Notes: generated by a model not told the origin, from the sequence alone. A stretch of DNA of 64,000 bases from Lachnospiraceae bacterium (GCA_017500935.1 JAFVXW010000001.1:1-64000); one strand, 5' to 3'. Counted from the first letter of the stretch, positions 36,133-45,803 are shown. Made by a program: numbers and translations.

Positions 36133-36678
36133 TTATTTTCCCTTTTTGGACATCCACGGCAGCTCTTTCAGACGGATCATGGCAATGAAAATGGACACTG
36201 CCTCCAGTCCGTGTGTCAGAATACTGGTGTATGCCATGGTGGTAAAGTCATAGATGACCCACAGCAGGGCATTCAAAATAATAACTTTGCGGTATTTGGA
36301 GGATTCTGTCTGCAGGATTGCAATGACATACAAAATCGCGCAGACACAGGAAACGATGTCGTTCCAGTCTTTGTAGACAATAACCGTGCCGATCACGTAT
36401 CCGGCGGCAAAAAAAGGCAGCAGGATATTGCGGATGCGGGTGGCTTTGTCACCGCAGTATTGTTCGATAAAAAATGTGATCGCAGTCTGGACCGCTGCCA
36501 GAATACAGATCCACGCACCGGATAAACCGCCCAGCAGTGCAAAATTGGCGGCTACCAGCAGGTTTAGGATGATCTGACTGATCAGGATCAGTTTTACATT
36601 TTTAAACTGCACACTGATAATAGCGATCACTGTGGTCAAAAGTCCGATGGCCTGGGCCAGAAAAAAACTGATATTCAT
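36133..36678 (-). CDS. YgjV-family inner membrane protein
   Basis: A 181-residue protein with about six membrane helices (FFLAQAIGLLTTVIAIISVQ, ILYVIAILQTES). The small polar motif ALLWVIYDFTTMAYTSIL matches the YgjV-like family. Function is unknown. It ends the operon that begins with the GH43 gene: the GH43 stop is 16 bases upstream. A weak GGGGATTTAATCC-type site precedes the ATG. Confidence 0.7.
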   Translation of the reverse strand: MNISFFLAQAIGLLTTVIAIISVQFKNVKLILISQIILNLLVAANFALLGGLSGAWICILAAVQTAITFFIEQYCGDKATRIRNILLPFFAAGYVIGTVIVYKDWNDIVSCVCAILYVIAILQTESSKYRKVIILNALLWVIYDFTTMAYTSILTHGLEAVSIFIAMIRLKELPWMSKKGK

Positions 36679-36693
36679 GGATTAAATCCCCGC

Positions 36694-37914
36694 TCAGGTA
36701 TGGTCGGAAAGTCTGAAATAGTTCAGCTTGACATCTCCCTTTGCCACAAAGCGCAGGGAATGGGTTCCGGCAGAAAGAGGAAGTTCCAGCATACCGTTGT
36801 TGTATTTGGGGAATTCGCCGCCGTCTAAAAAGCCCTTGTTTTTCTTCAGGGTTCCAAGGAAGGTCTCACCTTCATAAATATCCAGTTCCACATCCTCTTC
36901 GGAAGCCGCATGGATGATCAGGATAGGATTTTGGGGCATATCGTGGATATTGGGGTATTCCACCCAGCTGCCTTCTTTTAAGACTACGTCGAAGTTGCCG
37001 AAGGTGTTTTCCTTTTTGGCAGTATTGTGGCCTTTCATGAACCATTCTGCCTCGATGCAGTTCCATTCAGCGCGGTACTGGCCGACACCGTATTCGCGGA
37101 TCAGCGGGTCTGCGCACATATCGCCGTTTTCACGGAAGTGAATGTAGGCAATGCCGGTGGCACGGCGGATATGGTCAATGGTTTCATCTACGGTAAATGC
37201 CATAAACCACTGTTCGTTCCATTCAAAAAAGGAGCCGTGGTCAGTGGAAAGATTGATGTTGCCGCGGGTGGTATAAGGGCCGTATACATTGTCGCTGGTA
37301 GCGTAGTAGGATGCCCAGGTCAGATAGTAAACACCGTTGTATTTATGTAAAAAGGATTTGTCATCGGCCATGTCGTCCAGCTCAATCTTGCGGGGCGTTT
37401 CTGCCAGGGAGATCATATCGTCATTGAGCTTTGCGATATAATAACTGTCACCGCCGGCCCAGACAGGAGTGCCGAAAATGATATAGCTGGAGCCGTCATC
37501 ATCGGTAAAAACAGTAGGGTCATAGGAACGGGTGGGAGTCAGCGTTTCTTCCAGAAGAGGACGGCCGAGCGGGTCGCGCCAGCCCTTGCCGGGATTGTCA
37601 GATTCCACCACATAGGTTTCTTTTCCGCCGTTGGAAAGGTAAACATAATATTTGCCGTCTTTTTCGGCAGCATCCACCGCCCAGCATTCCCAGGAAGCGC
37701 CCATGGAGGTCTCTTCGGGGCGGATTACGGATTCCTTTTCCCAGACCACCAGATCATCACTGGACCAGACTTCCCAGTCATGCATGTCAAATACGTGCGG
37801 GCCGGGAACATCATGAGAAGCATACAGATATGCTTTGTCATTGAAGATATGAAGATGAGGGTCACAGACACCCTGTTTTGTGATGATTGGATTCTTTTTT
37901 GCTGTTACAGTCAT
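36694..37914 (-). CDS. GH43-family glycosidase with a C-terminal beta domain
   Basis: A 406-residue protein. The five-bladed propeller shows GVCDPHLHIFNDKAYLYASH (base Asp), TRSYDPTVFTDDDGSSYIIF (pKa-modulating Asp) and EWNCIEAEWFMKG (acid Glu). The last 130 residues are a small carbohydrate-binding-like beta domain (LSAGTHSLRFVAKGDVKLNY). Family members are alpha-L-arabinofuranosidases, beta-xylosidases or exo-galactanases. No signal peptide is seen. ATG 37914 has AAGGAGG upstream; the longer frame was rejected. It is divergent from a LacI regulator, with a palindromic operator in between. Confidence 0.85.
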   Translation of the reverse strand: MTVTAKKNPIITKQGVCDPHLHIFNDKAYLYASHDVPGPHVFDMHDWEVWSSDDLVVWEKESVIRPEETSMGASWECWAVDAAEKDGKYYVYLSNGGKETYVVESDNPGKGWRDPLGRPLLEETLTPTRSYDPTVFTDDDGSSYIIFGTPVWAGGDSYYIAKLNDDMISLAETPRKIELDDMADDKSFLHKYNGVYYLTWASYYATSDNVYGPYTTRGNINLSTDHGSFFEWNEQWFMAFTVDETIDHIRRATGIAYIHFRENGDMCADPLIREYGVGQYRAEWNCIEAEWFMKGHNTAKKENTFGNFDVVLKEGSWVEYPNIHDMPQNPILIIHAASEEDVELDIYEGETFLGTLKKNKGFLDGGEFPKYNNGMLELPLSAGTHSLRFVAKGDVKLNYFRLSDHT

Positions 37915-37961
37915 ATATCGGTCCTCCTTGTACGGTGGGGTCATTTGTTTCATTATATTCC

Positions 37962-37994
37962 TTTTGAATCAATTTTCAATGAATTGGTTCAAAA
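37962..37994. promoter_or_regulatory. Candidate LacI-family operator
   Basis: TTTTGAATCAATT (37962-37974) and AATTGGTTCAAAA (37982-37994) are inverted repeats matching at 12 of 13 positions around 7 bases. It sits 48 bases before the GH43 start, within the divergent GH43/LacI spacer. Confidence 0.55.
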
Positions 37995-38106
37995 TAATAG
38001 ATTTGTATTGATATATTGATGAAATTTTGTATTTTTTTTACTTTTTGTAGAACGATTTTTCCTTTTTATGATATACTGTAATTACTAATCTGGCAGGTGG
38101 AAGCGT

Positions 38107-39096
38107 ATGGCTACTATAAAAGATGTTGCAAAACGGGCTGGCGTATCGGTGGCAACTGTATCCAGGGTACTCAATAACAAGGGGCCGCTGAGCGAGACGG
38201 CTATTGTGAAGGTAAATGAGGCGGTGAAGGATCTTCACTATACACCCAATCTTCTTGCGCGTTCTTTGGCGAGCGGTAAAAAGAGTCTGATCGGTGTGGT
38301 TCTTCCTTCTTTCAACACGCCTATCTGGAGTGAGACGGCACAGATGATCGCAAGCTGTGCAAGAGAAATCGGTTATAATGTCGTTTTTTATTATATGCCT
38401 TTTAATTCGGACAATCGTTTTGAGGCGGTGGAGTATCTGCGCGACCGTCAGGTCAGCGGGGTTATTTTCTGCGGCAGTATGTGGAAAGATCAGCTTCTGA
38501 AAGAAAAGTTAAGACATTTAAAAAATCTTCCGCTGGTTGTGGTCATTGATAAGGTGGAAGGTGTGCCCTGTATCGTGTCCGATGACGGAGGCGGCGGCAG
38601 TGCTGCGGCACGGCTTCTGATCTCCAAGGGATGTAAGCATCTTGCCCATGTCAGTTCGGATCTGAGCATTTATAAGCATTCCGACGAGAGAACAATCGCG
38701 TTTCTGAGAGAATGCGAAAAGGCAGGTGTTTCCTGCAGAAGATATGAAAACGACAATGCAATCCCTGTTTTGGAAGATACGGCTGCTTTGATGGACAGAA
38801 TTCTGCAGGAGGAGCCTCTGACAGACGGTCTGTTTGTGAAAAATGATATGCTGGCAGCACAATGTGTTTCCTATGCCATCCGGCATGACATAAAGATTCC
38901 GGACAGGATCAGGATCATTGGTTATGATGATATGCGTTTTTCCCATGTTATGTATCCGTCTATGACCACGCTTAGGCATGATTACCGGCGGCTGGCCCAG
39001 ACAGCGATCCAGAGTATTCTGGATCAGGTAGAGGGCAAATCAGTAGAACCGTTTACCGTGATTCCCGTGGAATTGATAGAGCGGGAAACTACATGA
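38107..39096 (+). CDS. LacI-family transcriptional regulator
   Basis: A 329-residue LacI/GalR repressor. The N-terminal HTH and hinge (IKDVAKRAGVSVATVSRVLN, YTPNLLARSLASGKKSLIGV) are standard. A periplasmic-binding-protein-like core follows (VSGVIFCGSMWKDQ, IRIIGYDDMRFSHVMYPSMT). It should bind a sugar effector and control the divergent GH43-YgjV operon via the palindrome at 37962. AGGTGG lies 6 bases before the ATG. Confidence 0.9.
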   Translation: MATIKDVAKRAGVSVATVSRVLNNKGPLSETAIVKVNEAVKDLHYTPNLLARSLASGKKSLIGVVLPSFNTPIWSETAQMIASCAREIGYNVVFYYMPFNSDNRFEAVEYLRDRQVSGVIFCGSMWKDQLLKEKLRHLKNLPLVVVIDKVEGVPCIVSDDGGGGSAAARLLISKGCKHLAHVSSDLSIYKHSDERTIAFLRECEKAGVSCRRYENDNAIPVLEDTAALMDRILQEEPLTDGLFVKNDMLAAQCVSYAIRHDIKIPDRIRIIGYDDMRFSHVMYPSMTTLRHDYRRLAQTAIQSILDQVEGKSVEPFTVIPVELIERETT

Positions 39097-39154
39097 TTTT
39101 TTCAGAATAAAAAGCTTTCTTTTTGAGACAATAATCAAAAAGGAGGCTTTTTTT

Positions 39155-40090
39155 ATGTCAAAAACAATTCTTCCCGGGACAGATGAAAGCGGATATTATG
39201 AGATCCGCATGGAAAGTATCGGCGGTCTGGGAGCCAATCTGGCAGGAAAAATGCTTGCACAGCTGGGGGCGCTTTACATGGGACTGAATGCCTCTTCTTT
39301 TTCCAGTTACGGATCTGAAAAGAAAGGCTCCCCGGTCAGGGCGTTTGTGCGGTATATGGAAAAAGAAGGACGTATTCTGCGCAGCTCGCCGGTGTACAGA
39401 CCGCATCTTCTGGTTATTTTTCATGAAGCGCTGATCGGAAAGTATCCGGTATTTGACGGTGTCAGTGACCGGACTACGGTGGTGATCAATACTGCAGAGA
39501 GGCCGGAAAGTTACCGGAAAAGACATCAGGAACTTTCTGACTGCCGGATTTTTTGTCTGGATGCTTCCGGGCTTGCGGCACAATGCAGCTGCCGCCTGAA
39601 CATGGTTATGATGGGAGCTGCAGCGGCAGCCAGCGGTTTTTTGGATACAGAAAAGCTTATGGAATTATACCGTGCCAGCATTGGGGAACGTTTCCCGGAT
39701 CAGCTCGCCAAAAATCTACAGGGTTTGAAAAAAGGTTATGAAGCCGTCAGGGAGGCTGTGCCCGACAGCTTCACAGATTCCGGGCAGGTAAGCTATGGTG
39801 TACAGGGAGGAATCAATCCGTTTCCGGGCAATACGGCAGTCAATGATCTGTCCGCCAGCCGTGAGGGGTTTATTCCTCTGTTTCATCCTGAAAAGTGTAT
39901 TCACTGCGGACTGTGTGACAGTACCTGTCCGGATATGGTATTTCAGTTTTCGGAAACCGTGGAAAACGGAAAGCTGACACTGCACAATGAAGGACCGGAT
40001 TATCAGTACTGCAAGGGCTGTTTGCGCTGTGTGCAGATTTGTCCGGTGCAGGCGCTGACAACGGCACAGGAAGGAAGTGACAGACAATGA
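39155..40090 (+). CDS. 2-oxoacid:ferredoxin oxidoreductase, fused gamma-delta subunit
   Basis: A 311-residue protein. Residues 15-185 are the gamma domain (SIGGLGANLAGKMLAQLG, SYGSEKKGSPVRAFVRY). The C-terminal part is a 2x[4Fe-4S] ferredoxin domain (delta): CIHCGLCDSTCPD and YCKGCLRCVQICPVQ. The delta and gamma parts are normally separate or differently fused, so this is a compact form. It is coupled to the next gene by ATGA overlap. It carries electrons from TPP-dependent oxidation of a 2-oxoacid to ferredoxin. AAAGGAGG precedes the start. Confidence 0.9.
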   Translation: MSKTILPGTDESGYYEIRMESIGGLGANLAGKMLAQLGALYMGLNASSFSSYGSEKKGSPVRAFVRYMEKEGRILRSSPVYRPHLLVIFHEALIGKYPVFDGVSDRTTVVINTAERPESYRKRHQELSDCRIFCLDASGLAAQCSCRLNMVMMGAAAAASGFLDTEKLMELYRASIGERFPDQLAKNLQGLKKGYEAVREAVPDSFTDSGQVSYGVQGGINPFPGNTAVNDLSASREGFIPLFHPEKCIHCGLCDSTCPDMVFQFSETVENGKLTLHNEGPDYQYCKGCLRCVQICPVQALTTAQEGSDRQ

Positions 40091-42303
40091 AGCAGAAAGA
40101 GGTATTTTTAAACGGAAATGAACTGGCAGCGACAGCTGCAAGGCAGATTGGGTATCATGTAATGGGGTATTATCCCATCACACCCTCAACGCAGATCGCA
40201 GAAAATCTGGATGCCTGGCGGGCAGAAGGGCTGACGGACATGGAGCTGGCTGCTGCGGAAGGAGAACACAGCGCTGCCGGAATCTGTTACGGTGCGGCTG
40301 CAGCGGGAGCCAGAGTGTTTGCAGCCACCAGTGCAAACGGGCTTTTATATGCGCTGGAACAGATGCCGGTACAGTCCGGAACCAGAATGCCCATGGTTAT
40401 GAATCTGGCCTGTCGTACCGTTTCAGGGCCGCTTTGTATTAAGGGCGATCACAGTGATGTGATGTACCTGCTCAATGCCGGCTGGCTGCTCTTTTTTGCA
40501 CCCCGTCCGCAGGCTGTTTATGACCTGAATCTGATGGCATTGAAACTTGCGGAAAAAACAGGATTACCGGCAGCTGTCGCCTATGACGGCTTTTTTACCA
40601 GCCATCAAAAGCATCTGTGCAGCATCTTTGAAAAAGATGAAACGGTACGGGAATATGTGGGAGAGTGGAAAAAAGAACATTCGCTTCTGGATATGGATCA
40701 TCCGGTCACCATCGGCTCTTACATGGGAGATCAGGATGTTTTACAGAATAAATATGAGCTGCATCTGGCCTTTGAGGAGGCAAAAAAGGAATTTCCCTCT
40801 CTTTTTGAAAGCTTTGAAAAGCTGAGCGGCAGAAAATATGCCTGTGTGGAAAATTACCGGACGTCCGATGCGGATACCATTCTGGTCTTATTGGGATCTT
40901 CCTTTGATACGGCGCGGGAAGCTGTGGATAACCTGCGCGGAAAAGGACAAAAGGTGGGGATACTGACTCTTCTTACGCTGCGTCCCTTTCCGGCGCAGCA
41001 GCTGCAGGAACTGTGCCGGAATGCGAAAACAGTCATTGTCGGGGACAGGCAGGACAGTTATGGCGCGGGCGGAGGCAATCTTTCCCTGGAAGTGCGGGCT
41101 GCTTTGGGCGATGCCGGATTTTCGGGCAAAATCCTTGCAAGAGTTTACGGACTTGGAGGCAAGGATTTTTCCATGGAAGATGCGCAGGAACTGTTTGAGC
41201 TGGCGCAGATGGAAGAAAGTCCCCGTTTTGGATATTATGGGATTTTTGCCAAAAAGAATTTCCGCAGTTTTTCAGATCCTCTTATGGGAAAGGAAACATG
41301 TCTGCATCTGACCTGTACGGAATATGACAGCGAAACGGAATGTATGAAGGTCAGGGGCGGAAGTGTCAAGGATACGACTGCCATTCCCAAACGTCTGGCT
41401 CCGGGACATGGTGCCTGTCCGGGCTGCGGAATTCCGGTAAACTTAAATCTGCTTTTGCGCGGTATCGAGGGAAACGTGGTCTTTCTGATCCAGACCGGAT
41501 GCGGTATGGTGGTCACGATGGCATATCCAAAAACCTCTTTCCGTGTGCCCTGTATCCACAATCTTTTTCAGAACGGGGCTGCGACACTTGGCGGTGTGAT
41601 CGCTGCCTGCAGACAGATGCAGAAAAGAGGAGAGCTGCCCAAAGAGGAGATCACTTTTGTGATGATCACCGGTGACGGCGGCATGGATATCGGACTTGGA
41701 AGTGTGCTGGGTGCCGCAGTGCGCAATCAGAACATGATCGTGTTTGAATATGACAACGGCGGTTATATGAATACCGGTTATCAGCTTTCCTATTCCACGC
41801 CCTATGGGGCAAAAAGCGCCACTTCCCATGTAGGGAGGGCAGCTTTTGGCAAAGCCTTTTTCCAGAGAGATACGGCTGCCATTATGGCGGCGGCACAGAT
41901 ACCCTATGTGGCCACTGCCGCCGAAAGTGATCCCGCGGATTTTATCAAAAAAGGCGCAAAGGCCGCGGCTTACGCCAGAGAATATGGTATGGCTTATGTA
42001 AAGGCACTGTCGGCCTGTCCTTTAAACTGGAATTCTCCTCCTGCTGCGCAGCGAGAGTCCGTGCGGGCAGCGGTGGACTGCTGTTATTTTCCTTTGTTTG
42101 AAGTAGAACAGGGTATCACGCGTTTAAATTATGACCCGGAAAAAAGAAACAGAAAAATACCTGTCACGCAGTGGCTTGAAACGATGGGCAGAACCCGGCA
42201 TTTATGTACGCCGGAATATGCGAAGCAGGCAGAAATTCTGCAGAAAGAAGTGGATTTACGCTTTGCGCGCTTAAAAGCCCGGGCAGAAAATCCGCTGCTT
42301 TGA
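40087..42303 (+). CDS. 2-oxoacid:ferredoxin oxidoreductase, fused alpha-beta subunit
   Basis: A 738-residue protein. Residues 1-400 are the alpha subunit (GYHVMGYYPITPSTQIAENL, AAAEGEHSAAGICYGAAAAG). Residues 430-700 are the TPP-binding beta subunit: HGACPGCGIPVN, QTGCGMV, TGDGGMDIGLG and the Mg/TPP site YDNGGYMNTGYQLS. CPGCG starts a single CxxC cluster motif. Whole-complex function: decarboxylation of a 2-oxoacid to acyl-CoA, or the reverse, with ferredoxin. The oxoacid (pyruvate, branched-chain or aryl) cannot be determined. The normal four subunits are here two polypeptides. Confidence 0.9.
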   Translation: MKQKEVFLNGNELAATAARQIGYHVMGYYPITPSTQIAENLDAWRAEGLTDMELAAAEGEHSAAGICYGAAAAGARVFAATSANGLLYALEQMPVQSGTRMPMVMNLACRTVSGPLCIKGDHSDVMYLLNAGWLLFFAPRPQAVYDLNLMALKLAEKTGLPAAVAYDGFFTSHQKHLCSIFEKDETVREYVGEWKKEHSLLDMDHPVTIGSYMGDQDVLQNKYELHLAFEEAKKEFPSLFESFEKLSGRKYACVENYRTSDADTILVLLGSSFDTAREAVDNLRGKGQKVGILTLLTLRPFPAQQLQELCRNAKTVIVGDRQDSYGAGGGNLSLEVRAALGDAGFSGKILARVYGLGGKDFSMEDAQELFELAQMEESPRFGYYGIFAKKNFRSFSDPLMGKETCLHLTCTEYDSETECMKVRGGSVKDTTAIPKRLAPGHGACPGCGIPVNLNLLLRGIEGNVVFLIQTGCGMVVTMAYPKTSFRVPCIHNLFQNGAATLGGVIAACRQMQKRGELPKEEITFVMITGDGGMDIGLGSVLGAAVRNQNMIVFEYDNGGYMNTGYQLSYSTPYGAKSATSHVGRAAFGKAFFQRDTAAIMAAAQIPYVATAAESDPADFIKKGAKAAAYAREYGMAYVKALSACPLNWNSPPAAQRESVRAAVDCCYFPLFEVEQGITRLNYDPEKRNRKIPVTQWLETMGRTRHLCTPEYAKQAEILQKEVDLRFARLKARAENPLL

Positions 42304-42358
42304 TCCGGACAGAGGCTTCTTCGTTGACGGATAAGGCACTTTCCTGTAATATAAGCGT

Positions 42359-43309
42359 ATGGAATATATTGTTTTGGATCTGGAATGGAACCAGGCACAG
42401 GATGCATGGGACGAGCGCAGCAAAATGCTCGCCTTTGAGATCATTGAGATCGGTGCCGTAAAATTAAATAACAGAATGGAGATCACAGATACCTTCTGCG
42501 AAAAGATCAAACCGCAGATTTATGATAAAATGCATCGGATGACGGAAAAGCTGATACAAATCCGGATGGAGGACCTGGAAAACTGCCGCCTGTTCCCCGA
42601 TGTGATGCGCGATTTTTTGAGCTGGTGCGGGGAGGACAGAGTTTTTTGTACATGGGGACCGCAGGATCTGACAGAACTGCAGCGCAACATGGTGTTTTTT
42701 GGCATGGGTGCGCTTGGTGATGCACCATTTCCTTTTTACGATGTACAGAAGCTGTTTTCACTGGCTTATGAGGATGGTAAAAGCAGGCGGAGTCTGGAAT
42801 ACGCGGTGGATTTTTTGAAATTTCAGAAGGATACAGCATTTCATCGGGCGCTGGCGGATGCCGTCTATACGGCGCAGGTGCTGCAGCAGATCAAAGACCC
42901 GCGTGCACTGCAGCGGTTTTCCTATGACACCTTTACCCTGCCTGTCAGCTGCCGCAATGAGGTGCATGTGGTTTTTGAAAACTATGCCAAGTACATTTCA
43001 CGGGCATTTGCCAATAAGGAGGCACTTCTTGCAGACCGCGAGGTGATTTCATCCAGATGTTATCTCTGCCACAGGAATCTGCGCAAAAAGATCCGCTGGT
43101 TTACGCCCAACGGCAAGCATTACTACTGTGTGTCCTACTGTGACAAACACGGCTATATGAAAGGAAAGATCCGCGTCAAAAAAGCGGAGGATGACCGTGT
43201 TTATGCGGTGAAAACCACGCGTTTTATCAATGAAGAGGAAAGCAGTGCCATCTGGCAGAAAAAAGAAAATATAAAAGCGCTGCGCAAAAAAAGGCGTGAA
43301 AAAGCATGA
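42359..43309 (+). CDS. DEDDh 3'-5' exonuclease-family protein with C-terminal Cys motif
   Basis: A 316-residue protein. The exonuclease core starts at YIVLDLEWNQ (catalytic Asp7/Glu9) and ends at FHRALADAVYTAQVL (His and Asp of DEDDh). The C-terminal third is extra: CYLCHRNLRKKIRWF and YYCVSYCDKHGYMKGKIRVK form a CxxC...CxxxC(x)2H pattern likely to bind zinc, followed by a basic tail. Such proteins degrade DNA or RNA from 3' ends; a housekeeping role is likely. The start at 42359 lacks a strong RBS (CCTGTAATATAAGCGT), so the exact start is uncertain. Confidence 0.8.
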   Translation: MEYIVLDLEWNQAQDAWDERSKMLAFEIIEIGAVKLNNRMEITDTFCEKIKPQIYDKMHRMTEKLIQIRMEDLENCRLFPDVMRDFLSWCGEDRVFCTWGPQDLTELQRNMVFFGMGALGDAPFPFYDVQKLFSLAYEDGKSRRSLEYAVDFLKFQKDTAFHRALADAVYTAQVLQQIKDPRALQRFSYDTFTLPVSCRNEVHVVFENYAKYISRAFANKEALLADREVISSRCYLCHRNLRKKIRWFTPNGKHYYCVSYCDKHGYMKGKIRVKKAEDDRVYAVKTTRFINEEESSAIWQKKENIKALRKKRREKA

Positions 43310-43340
43310 ATGATAGAAATTGATCCCGGAAAACGGGTGC

Positions 43341-43376
43341 AAAAAAGGAGCTGTTGATCGATGCAGCTCCTTTTTT
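43341..43376. terminator. Bidirectional terminator
   Basis: AAAAAAGGAGCTG pairs with CAGCTCCTTTTTT around TTGATCGATG, between convergent genes; T-runs on both strands. Confidence 0.9.
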
Positions 43377-43430
43377 ATGCGCGATCACACCCGGAAGGCG
43401 CAGTTTTTTTATACAGATACCTGATGCGCG

Positions 43431-44912
43431 TTAACGGTCGCGGTTGATATAGCGGTCAAAATCAATGATCTCCTGATTGCGGCCGCGGCGGCGTTTCATG
43501 ATGGCCCTGCGCTTTTTGGCAAGACGGCGGCTGCGCAGGAAAGAAAGCACCACCAGAACAAAGATAAGCAGCGAAGCAGCTGAGATCACCCAGAACAGGA
43601 TTTTGTGGATGTTTAAGAAAACGATCTTATCCTGCTGTGATTCAGCGGTTTTGGTTTTGGACTCTTTTACAGTCTCCTGAGCGGCGGCAGTTTCTGTGAT
43701 ATCCTTTGAAAAGTCAAAGGAATTGACTGTTTCGGAAAGAAGGATGGCAGCATTTCCCACAGGTTCTCCCAAATAGGTATAGTTGATCATGGCGGCCTGT
43801 CCTTTTTTGAGGTTCTCATAGGAAAGGGAAGATGCGGTGTCTTCCAGCTTTGCACCCTTGGGAAGGATCAGATACGCGTCTTTATCCACGGATAAAAGCG
43901 GTGCGGAATTGCCGAAAATATCCTGCGTGCGGTCAAAAAAGCCTCCGGTCTTTACGGTATAACGGGTGTCCTGCTGTGCCACATTGACCAGTTCAAAATT
44001 GCTGAAGCCAAAGTTAAACAGATCAACCGTGTCGGTAAACTGATAGGGGGAAGAATCCTTCATGACTACACAGATCAGCTTCATGCCGTCTCTTTCGGCA
44101 CAGGAAACCAGATTTTGCTGTGCGATGGAGGTGTAGCCGGTTTTGCTGCCCACCAGACCGTCATAGGCGTACTGTCTGCCGGGGAGCAGTTTGTTTTTGG
44201 TGTAGGGGATCAGCTTCTGGGAAAGGGTGTCGGACGCCGGGATCACATAATCCAATGTACTGGACATCTTGCAGAGCAGATCATAGGAAAAATACCGCTG
44301 TGCAATGAGGGCCAGATCATAGGCGGAAGTATAGTGGGCATCATCGTGAATGCCGTTGGTGGTGACAAAATGGGAGTTTTCACAGCCTAAGTCTTTGGCA
44401 TACTGGTTCATTTTGTCCACGAAGGCTTCCATGCTGCCGCTGATGTGTTCGCCGATGGCGTTGCCGCATTCATTGCCGGAGCCGACCATCAGTCCGTACA
44501 GGGACTGCTCCATGGTGATGGCTTCACCGGGCTTGATGCCGATGTTGGAGTCCTCGCGCCAGTTGATGCTGTTGACCGCATCTAAAGAATATTCCACCAT
44601 GTCGTCCATGTCTGCTTCTTCCATGGCGATCAGTGCAGTGAGAATCTTGGTGGTGCTGGCGGGAAAGTGCTGTTCGTGGATATTTTTGGCATACAGGATG
44701 GTGCCGGTGTTGGCCTCCAGCAAAATGGCGGCTTCTGCGGTGACAGAAGGTCCCTGCGGCCAGCTGACGGGTTCTGCGTCAGCATTGGAAATGTCTGCGG
44801 AAGCTGCTGTAGTCTGGGATGCCAGAACGGAAATTGTATTGTCAAAAAGGAGTGCCGCGCAAAGACTCAGGGTCATAAGAAATGTGCGGAATCTGCTTTT
44901 TTTATGGATCAT
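43431..44912 (-). CDS. D-alanyl-D-alanine carboxypeptidase (S11, PBP5/DacF type)
   Basis: A 493-residue penicillin-binding protein that trims D-Ala from peptidoglycan stem peptides. ATG 44912 begins the natural signal peptide (RFRTFLMTLSLCAALLF). The three S11 motifs are STTK (in FPASTTKILTALIAME, near residue 80), SGN (VGSGNECGNAIGEH) and KTG (VGSKTGYTS). The C-terminal domain leads to a membrane anchor (ILFWVISAASLLIFVLVVLS) and a very basic tail (KKRRAIMKRRRGRNQ). The longer frame to 45305 has no RBS and was rejected. Confidence 0.9.
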   Translation of the reverse strand: MIHKKSRFRTFLMTLSLCAALLFDNTISVLASQTTAASADISNADAEPVSWPQGPSVTAEAAILLEANTGTILYAKNIHEQHFPASTTKILTALIAMEEADMDDMVEYSLDAVNSINWREDSNIGIKPGEAITMEQSLYGLMVGSGNECGNAIGEHISGSMEAFVDKMNQYAKDLGCENSHFVTTNGIHDDAHYTSAYDLALIAQRYFSYDLLCKMSSTLDYVIPASDTLSQKLIPYTKNKLLPGRQYAYDGLVGSKTGYTSIAQQNLVSCAERDGMKLICVVMKDSSPYQFTDTVDLFNFGFSNFELVNVAQQDTRYTVKTGGFFDRTQDIFGNSAPLLSVDKDAYLILPKGAKLEDTASSLSYENLKKGQAAMINYTYLGEPVGNAAILLSETVNSFDFSKDITETAAAQETVKESKTKTAESQQDKIVFLNIHKILFWVISAASLLIFVLVVLSFLRSRRLAKKRRAIMKRRRGRNQEIIDFDRYINRDR

Positions 44913-45117
44913 GAAAATACCTGCCTTTTTCGTAGTATTCTTATCATACACTATCCGGGGCGTAAAAATAAGGGGACTTTGCGAATTTTCACAAATTCTT
45001 AAAGTTTTTCGCAGAGGCTGTGCCTGCAGGAACATCTTTCCTTTTTCCGGCAAATGTAGTAGAATGGTGAAACAACAGCAAACGCAGGCCGCATATGCGG
45101 CGGAAATGAGAGGAAAT

Positions 45118-45756
45118 ATGAGACTGAGAAATATCACCGGTTCCCGCGAAGTGATCGGGGAGAGCCGTTTTGTCGTACATGAAGAAAAAGAGCAGCGCGG
45201 CCGCTGGAAGGAGATTTTTGGCAATGAAAATCCCATCCGCGCAGAGATTGGCATGGGAAAAGGCAGATTCATCATGGATCTGGCAAAACAGAATCCGGAT
45301 GTCAACTACATCGGTATTGAGAAGTATTCCAGTGTCCTTCTGCGTGCGATCCAGAAGATGGAGGAAGAACCGCTGGATAATGTCCGTTTTATCCGTATGG
45401 ATGCAGAAGAGATCACAGATGTATTCGCAGAAGGCGAACTGGACCGCATCTATCTGAATTTCTCCGATCCCTGGCCCAAGGACAGACATGCCAAGAGACG
45501 TCTTCCTTCCAGACAGTTTCTGGAGCGTTATGATAAGATTTTAAAAAAAGACGGCGTGATCGAATTTAAGACCGATAACCGCCCGCTGTTTGACTTTGCA
45601 TTGGAAGAACTGGAGCCCGCCGGATGGAGAGCGGATGCGGTAACCTTTGACCTGCATGCAGATCCGGTGCTTAATGAAGGCAATATTATGACCGAGTACG
45701 AAGAGAAGTTTTCTTCTGTCGGAAACCCCATCTGCAAATACATCATCAGACGTTAA
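45118..45756 (+). CDS. trmB: tRNA (guanine-N7-)-methyltransferase
   Basis: A 212-residue class-I methyltransferase making m7G46 in tRNA. Motif I is AEIGMGKGRFIMDLA; NFSDPWPKDRHAKRRLPSRQ and IEFKTDNRPLFDFALEEL are diagnostic of TrmB. AGAGGAAA lies before ATG 45118; the long upstream extension of this frame is antisense to the carboxypeptidase gene and was rejected. A terminator follows 5 bases after the stop. Confidence 0.95.
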   Translation: MRLRNITGSREVIGESRFVVHEEKEQRGRWKEIFGNENPIRAEIGMGKGRFIMDLAKQNPDVNYIGIEKYSSVLLRAIQKMEEEPLDNVRFIRMDAEEITDVFAEGELDRIYLNFSDPWPKDRHAKRRLPSRQFLERYDKILKKDGVIEFKTDNRPLFDFALEELEPAGWRADAVTFDLHADPVLNEGNIMTEYEEKFSSVGNPICKYIIRR

Positions 45757-45761
45757 AAATG

Positions 45762-45803
45762 CTGCTGACTTATGAAAAAATTCACATAAGTCAGCAGTTT
45801 TTT
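45762..45803 (+). terminator. Intrinsic terminator of trmB
   Basis: CTGCTGACTTATG pairs perfectly with CATAAGTCAGCAG and is followed by six T. Confidence 0.95.

Noticed and set aside
44350-45117. N-terminal extension of the TrmB frame
   Set aside because: It is antisense to the carboxypeptidase; the real start with RBS is at 45118.
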